Shown here in pieces: positions 60,313-64,000 of a DNA stretch of 64,000 bases. The stretch comes from Lomentospora prolificans. Its lineage: Eukaryota > Ascomycota > Sordariomycetes > Microascales > Microascaceae. The DNA is taken from assembly GCA_029532625.1 (NCBI GenBank), contig JARFXM010000008.1, positions 496,001 to 560,000 on the forward strand, in the 5' to 3' direction. The first letter of the stretch is position 1. Each line of letters starts with the position of its first letter. Under the pieces are notes generated by a model. That model saw nothing but the letters and a program-made list of their open reading frames with translations, searched no databases and had not been told where the DNA came from. The position numbers were made by a program, and so were the translations under genes.

Positions 60313-61086
60313 TCATAAGCTGGCGGCGTCGACCTCTATCATAAAACTAGGGCTCCAGTACTCCCACGGGCGAGCCTGCTTGTCTACCCACAGCATCCCC
60401 TCGCTCATGAGGTCTTCAACAGCAGTTTGCGCCCTCGCCTGCAGCCACTCCAGGTTGACAACCAGCATGTCGACCGTAACGTAACCGAGCACCTGCGCAG
60501 CCTCCAGCACAGAGCTTTGGTCCGTATTCAACTCTCTGGGTATAGAGCGGATATACGACTTACTCCCGACGTGGGTGACGCTATACGAAGAGCCTAGCGG
60601 CTTCAGGGCCTCGACAGCCCGGAGAACATCGTCCTCCGTAATCTCATTGGAGCCCTCGCCCCTCGCCTTGCTAATCCGTTCGCCCACCTCCCTAAGGCCA
60701 ATCAGCCCACCATTCTCCCCCCTCGTCTCGCTGCAGACCTCCACGACCTTGACCGCGAGCTCAAAGTAGAAGTCATTCACGGTCCGACCTAGGAGCTGCG
60801 ACCAAAGGGACCCGGAGGACGAGCCCGATGAGGACGAGGAAGCGCTGAGGGGGTCGACACCGATGGCGGCGCACATGCGCGCGAACTGGGCGCGAAAGGA
60901 CGGATTCGAGCGGATGTCCTTGGTGTGGGTTTGCGCGAACTGCTGCAGGAGCGAGCGGAAGACAGAGAGCTGGGTTTCGAGGGCTTGCGCATTCGCGGTG
61001 CGGAGAGTCGTGCCTTTTGAGGCGAACTGCGCGGATGTGAGGCGGCTTCGGTCAAAGGCACCGAGGCCGACGCCTTTTCTCGACAT
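60313..61086 (-). CDS. snf8: ESCRT-II subunit Vps22/Snf8
   Basis: Part of the endosomal ESCRT-II complex with Vps25 and Vps36, sorting ubiquitinated membrane proteins into multivesicular bodies. One uninterrupted exon of 257 residues, matching the family. The start MSRKGVGLGAFDRSR is diagnostic, with the N-terminal helical hairpin (LETQLSVFRSLLQQFA) followed by two winged-helix domains (FYFELAVKVVEVCSETRGENGGLI; EAAQVLGYVTVDMLVVNLEW, with W in the conserved ARPWEYWSPSF end). A Ser-rich insert of about 14 residues lies near residues 83-96. The gene is divergent from uS9 with 487 bases between start codons. Confidence 0.95.
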   Translation of the reverse strand: MSRKGVGLGAFDRSRLTSAQFASKGTTLRTANAQALETQLSVFRSLLQQFAQTHTKDIRSNPSFRAQFARMCAAIGVDPLSASSSSSGSSSGSLWSQLLGRTVNDFYFELAVKVVEVCSETRGENGGLIGLREVGERISKARGEGSNEITEDDVLRAVEALKPLGSSYSVTHVGSKSYIRSIPRELNTDQSSVLEAAQVLGYVTVDMLVVNLEWLQARAQTAVEDLMSEGMLWVDKQARPWEYWSPSFMIEVDAASL

Positions 61087-61573
61087 TGCCGTTCGATTAT
61101 GGGATGCTCCTAGTATTCTGCACTCAAGGAGCGGAGCGACGTCTACCAGGCGCGAGCAGATGATGCAAGAGAGGTGGTACAGTGGTATTGAGATATGTCC
61201 CACTTCATGGTGGGATGAAATGACATAAGCGAATTAACGGTCAAGCTCCAGCTTCACAAGTTTGATTCAATTGGATCCCCGCCACGGGCCCATGGTGCCA
61301 TCCAACAACAAGCAGAGCCTCATAGTCACGTGTCGGGACATTGTCGGATAAATGTCCTTTTTTTTTGGCTTGCCAACCCTGAGCCCCACGAATACCACCA
61401 CAACCGAAAAGTGTAGCTGTGCGAAAAATCCGGAGCCCGTGACCTACTGTTGGCGAAATCTGCTTACCGACACCTTATTTTCAATATTCCTCCCTCCCCG
61501 TTCCCCTTCACCAAAAAGCCCTATCACACCCAATTCCGAGTCGACATCCCAACTCGCCAACCAACAACCCATC
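61087..61573. other. Bidirectional promoter region, Vps22 and uS9 genes
   Basis: 487 bases between divergent start codons. A T run (61352-61360) and a C-rich leader before uS9 are visible. No gene is recognised. Confidence 0.5.
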
Positions 61574-62463
61574 ATGTCGGCCCCTCAGAGTGTACAGTGC
61601 TTCGGCAAGAAGAAGACGGCCACCGCCGTCGCCCACTGCGGTGTAAGCATCTCCCCTCCTTCGCCTAGTTGATACCTTTCAGGTCCCGCTGCTGTTGTTT
61701 CTCGGAGGAAGATAGACGGCCGATTGCTCGGGAGCGAAAATATGATGGACGATGGGCTTTCCTGAGAAGAAACAAAGGGGCTTGGACTGGGGATCGTCGT
61801 TTTGCTTTGGACGCGAAATGCTGACATTTTCCCTGGAAATAGCCTCGCCGTGGCCCTACCCCCATCATCAAGGTCAACGGTCGTCCCCTCCAGCTGTGAG
61901 TTCAGGTCTCAATTTGCCAAAGTCTTCCGATCGAACAGAGTATTGACTGTGCTTTCACCTACAGCGTCCAGCCCGCCATCCTCCGCTACAAGGTCTACGA
62001 GCCCCTCCTCGTCCTCGGTCTTGAGAACTTTGCGCAAGGTATATCCGCCCGCTTCAATTCGGTCGGCCGACCCCTCTTCCGATTACCTTGGTCCTCGATA
62101 TATTCAGTGAAATGAATAGGCATGGGCTGGCGTGTTTCGGAAGGGCTTGGACGCCTCTCGCGAGTCAACTTTGGTTATATATATTCAGAAGCTGGGATTT
62201 ACTAACTCGCGTCGATAGTTGACATCCGCGTCCGCGTCACCGGTGGTGGTCACACTTCCCAGATCTACGCCATCCGACAGGCCATCGCTAAGGCCTTGAT
62301 CGCCTACTACCAGAAGTACGTCGACGAGCACTCCAAGAACCTCCTCAAGCAGGCTCTCGTCCAGTTCGACCGAACCCTCCTCGTCGCTGATAACCGCCGC
62401 TGCGAGCCCAAGAAGTTTGGTGGCCCTGGTGCCCGTGCCAGGTTCCAGAAGTCTTACCGTTAA
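61574..62463 (+). CDS. rps16: 40S ribosomal protein uS9 (S16)
   Basis: Small-subunit cytosolic ribosomal protein whose C-terminal tail reaches the decoding centre. Exons 61574-61642, 61843-61895, 61965-62038 and 62219-62463 give 146 residues. Family sequence: SVQCFGKKKTATAVAHC, KVNGRPLQLVQP, YKVYEPLLVLG, VDIRVRVTGGGHTSQIYAIR and the tail ARARFQKSYR with the invariant final Arg. Introns of 200, 69 and 180 nt are long for this window. At the first junction the simplest splicing gives HCGPRRGPTPIIKVNG, about three residues longer and different from the usual HC-KAGKGLI-KVNG, so either the loop diverged or the first donor or acceptor is misplaced. Confidence 0.93.
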
Positions 62464-64000
62464 ACGGTGGCTCTATCCGTCATGTGGTAATTTGAGGAGA
62501 AGAAGTTTTGGAGGGGAGGAAGCGACGACGTGGAAAAGTGCTGGGTTGGGCTGGTTCTTTGCGGATAGAGAACCTGAAATACCTCAGCCAAATAAAAATC
62601 AGGGTCGGTTTCGGAACTTGGTATGCTTTGTTTGCGCCACCCTCACTCTCTCCTTTTTATGTGGCTTAGTGGAGTCTAAGAGGAAGGGTCTATTCGATGT
62701 TTTTGTGCGATTGACTCTTGCATTGCATGGCATTGCCTTGCTGGCCGGTATGTACAAGGATCAAGGCAGGCAAATGAAATATTAAGAATCAAGCAAGCCC
62801 ACCATGTGTGCCTCTGTATGTGCGGGAATGTGGTAGTCCTGGAACGAGTGGCGCGTCTCTCAACCTCTATATCTGGCGAGCGGCGTAGTTCGTTCATCTC
62901 TTGTACATCCGTCCAGCCCATGACCCAAATAACCTTAGCCCAATATCGGCAACCTCCTCAGTAGGCAATCTCCCTGGAACGCTTGCTAGCTTCCCGGTCT
63001 TCGACCCTGAACCCAGAGTGGCCTATAACCGCATCAGACAAGCTCTGCATGGGTCTCCCTCATTAACCCACTACCATCGAGACCACACCAGTGAATAACG
63101 GTGGGAAGATGACGAGGGTAATCAATTTTCCCAAGCCAGCCTCTCTGTACCAAGCACTTACTAGTTCTCGAGAACCGAAATAACAATCCTTTCCTGGTCT
63201 GTGAGGGGTTTGTAGGCGACGTCTCTTCCTAATACCACGGGAGCATAGGTTTTCATCCAGCTCTTGATGGCAAGGGAGGTCTTATAGGTGTATGTACGGA
63301 GCGACATCGCAGGGCTACATACTACATTTTCCCCAATGATCCCAGGATAGGTCTACCACATTCGCCTAAGTCGCGGTGGCATCGTAGCGCTGTCACAACG
63401 AACCCTTCCAGCAAAGTCTTATAAGGAGTGCACGTTCGATAGCTTCCAACGCACTGTCACGAGCGAGAATGTCGTTACCAAAACAATAGCGGAAGAGGAA
63501 TAGAAGGGGGTTTAAAGAGGAAGCGCCGCCGGTGGAATTAAGCCTACCACACTCTATGGTACCACCGAGGATATTTATCTACCCATAGGTGGCAAGCGCT
63601 TACAATGCCACAAGGGCCGCCATGCCACGATCCCAAGCATTTCTTGGCAGATGCCGTCCTGGGCTGCAGCCTGTCACTTGTCTGTGAACATTGTCACCTC
63701 ATCGCTCTCTTCCAACTGGCTGCGAATCACAAATACATTATCGCGTTGTATCTGACTGGGTAGGAGGGCACTTACAAGGCAATCGGCCATCCGGCCTATC
63801 TAGCAGCTTCTATATCCTCACTCTCCTTCAAAACTAAGGTCGAGATATCCCAAGGCCGAGCAGAAATCTTTCGAAGTCGGAACAGACGGCAGGTTCTCTT
63901 AAACCTCCCACTGTTCTTCTCCCTTGCGCCAACCCAGCCAGGCAAATCCGCCTCATCGTTAAAAGTCTCAAGAAAGGGTACGGAGTCTTACGGCGCAAGG
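62464..64000. other. Right end of the window
   Basis: 3' flank of uS9 and about 1.4 kb without a firmly recognised gene. A 48-codon candidate lies at 63161-63307 on the minus strand. Confidence 0.45.
63161..63307 (-). CDS. Candidate exon or small ORF, 48 residues, unknown
   Basis: An intact ATG-to-TAG frame of 48 residues starting MSLRTYTYKTSLAIK and ending ERIVISVLEN. Its composition (balanced hydrophobic and charged residues, several aromatic residues, few rare codons) is more protein-like than the surrounding short frames. The stop overlaps a GTAAGT donor, so the segment could instead be an internal exon spliced on after the Asn-Tyr codon region, and a TAG acceptor lies 8 bases before the ATG. 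I do not recognise a family, and a chance open frame remains quite possible. Confidence 0.3.
   Translation of the reverse strand: MSLRTYTYKTSLAIKSWMKTYAPVVLGRDVAYKPLTDQERIVISVLEN

Overview
The window is nuclear DNA of a filamentous ascomycete (Pezizomycotina, most likely Sordariomycetes). Genes are interrupted by short GT-AG introns, mostly 54 to 200 nt, many with a CTAAC/CTGAC-type branch site. The gene set fits such a fungus: a NoxR-type NADPH oxidase regulator, a Tea4/TeaC-type polarity protein, an alternative NADH dehydrogenase, urate oxidase and kynureninase. I found no bacterial features, CRISPR arrays, complete transposons or convincing tRNA genes. The genus cannot be fixed from the sequence.

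Layout. 1-5 kb: no recognised gene, with long T tracts. 5-7 kb (+): external alternative NADH dehydrogenase. 8.5-11.6 kb (-): SH3 protein of the Bud14/Tea4 family. 11.6-16.4 kb: no recognised gene. 16.4-19.8 kb (-): large NAD-dependent glutamate dehydrogenase. 19.8-26.3 kb: no recognised gene. 26.3-31.4 kb (+): kynureninase, then a membrane-anchored six-hairpin (rhamnosidase-like) glycosidase. 32.1 kb (+): a 55-codon small ORF. 33.1-36.4 kb (-): ribosomal protein eL32 and a Ydj1-type DnaJ with a C-terminal CaaX box. 37.4-39.5 kb (+): mitochondrial glutamyl-tRNA synthetase. 41.3-43.3 kb (-): NoxR. 43.3-49.2 kb: no recognised gene. 49.3-50.6 kb (-): copper chaperone for superoxide dismutase. 51.1-51.8 kb (+): mitochondrial ribosomal protein uL13m. 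52.4-53.4 kb (-): urate oxidase. 55.5-59.6 kb (+): Rictor-type TORC2 subunit. 60.3-61.1 kb (-): ESCRT-II subunit Vps22/Snf8. 61.6-62.5 kb (+): ribosomal protein uS9. A weak candidate exon lies at 63.2 kb (-).

The genes are mostly unrelated housekeeping and developmental functions, not a biosynthetic cluster. Loose themes are mitochondrial function (NADH dehydrogenase, glutamyl-tRNA synthetase, uL13m, copper chaperone), nitrogen metabolism (glutamate dehydrogenase, kynureninase, urate oxidase), reactive oxygen and copper handling (NoxR, copper chaperone), and polarity and growth signalling (Tea4-like, NoxR, Rictor).

Exon structures were rebuilt by hand from splice signals and reading-frame continuity. 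For every gene except the Tea4-like one (5' end unresolved) and the 63 kb candidate, the spliced reading frame closes exactly. I did not find a clear new multi-gene system. The most interesting points are a probable bipartite mitochondrial sorting sequence ahead of the internal start of the copper chaperone, the small ORF at 32 kb, and very short last exons that decide C-terminal signals (CaaX box of the DnaJ protein, tails of glutamate dehydrogenase, NoxR and the Tea4-like protein).
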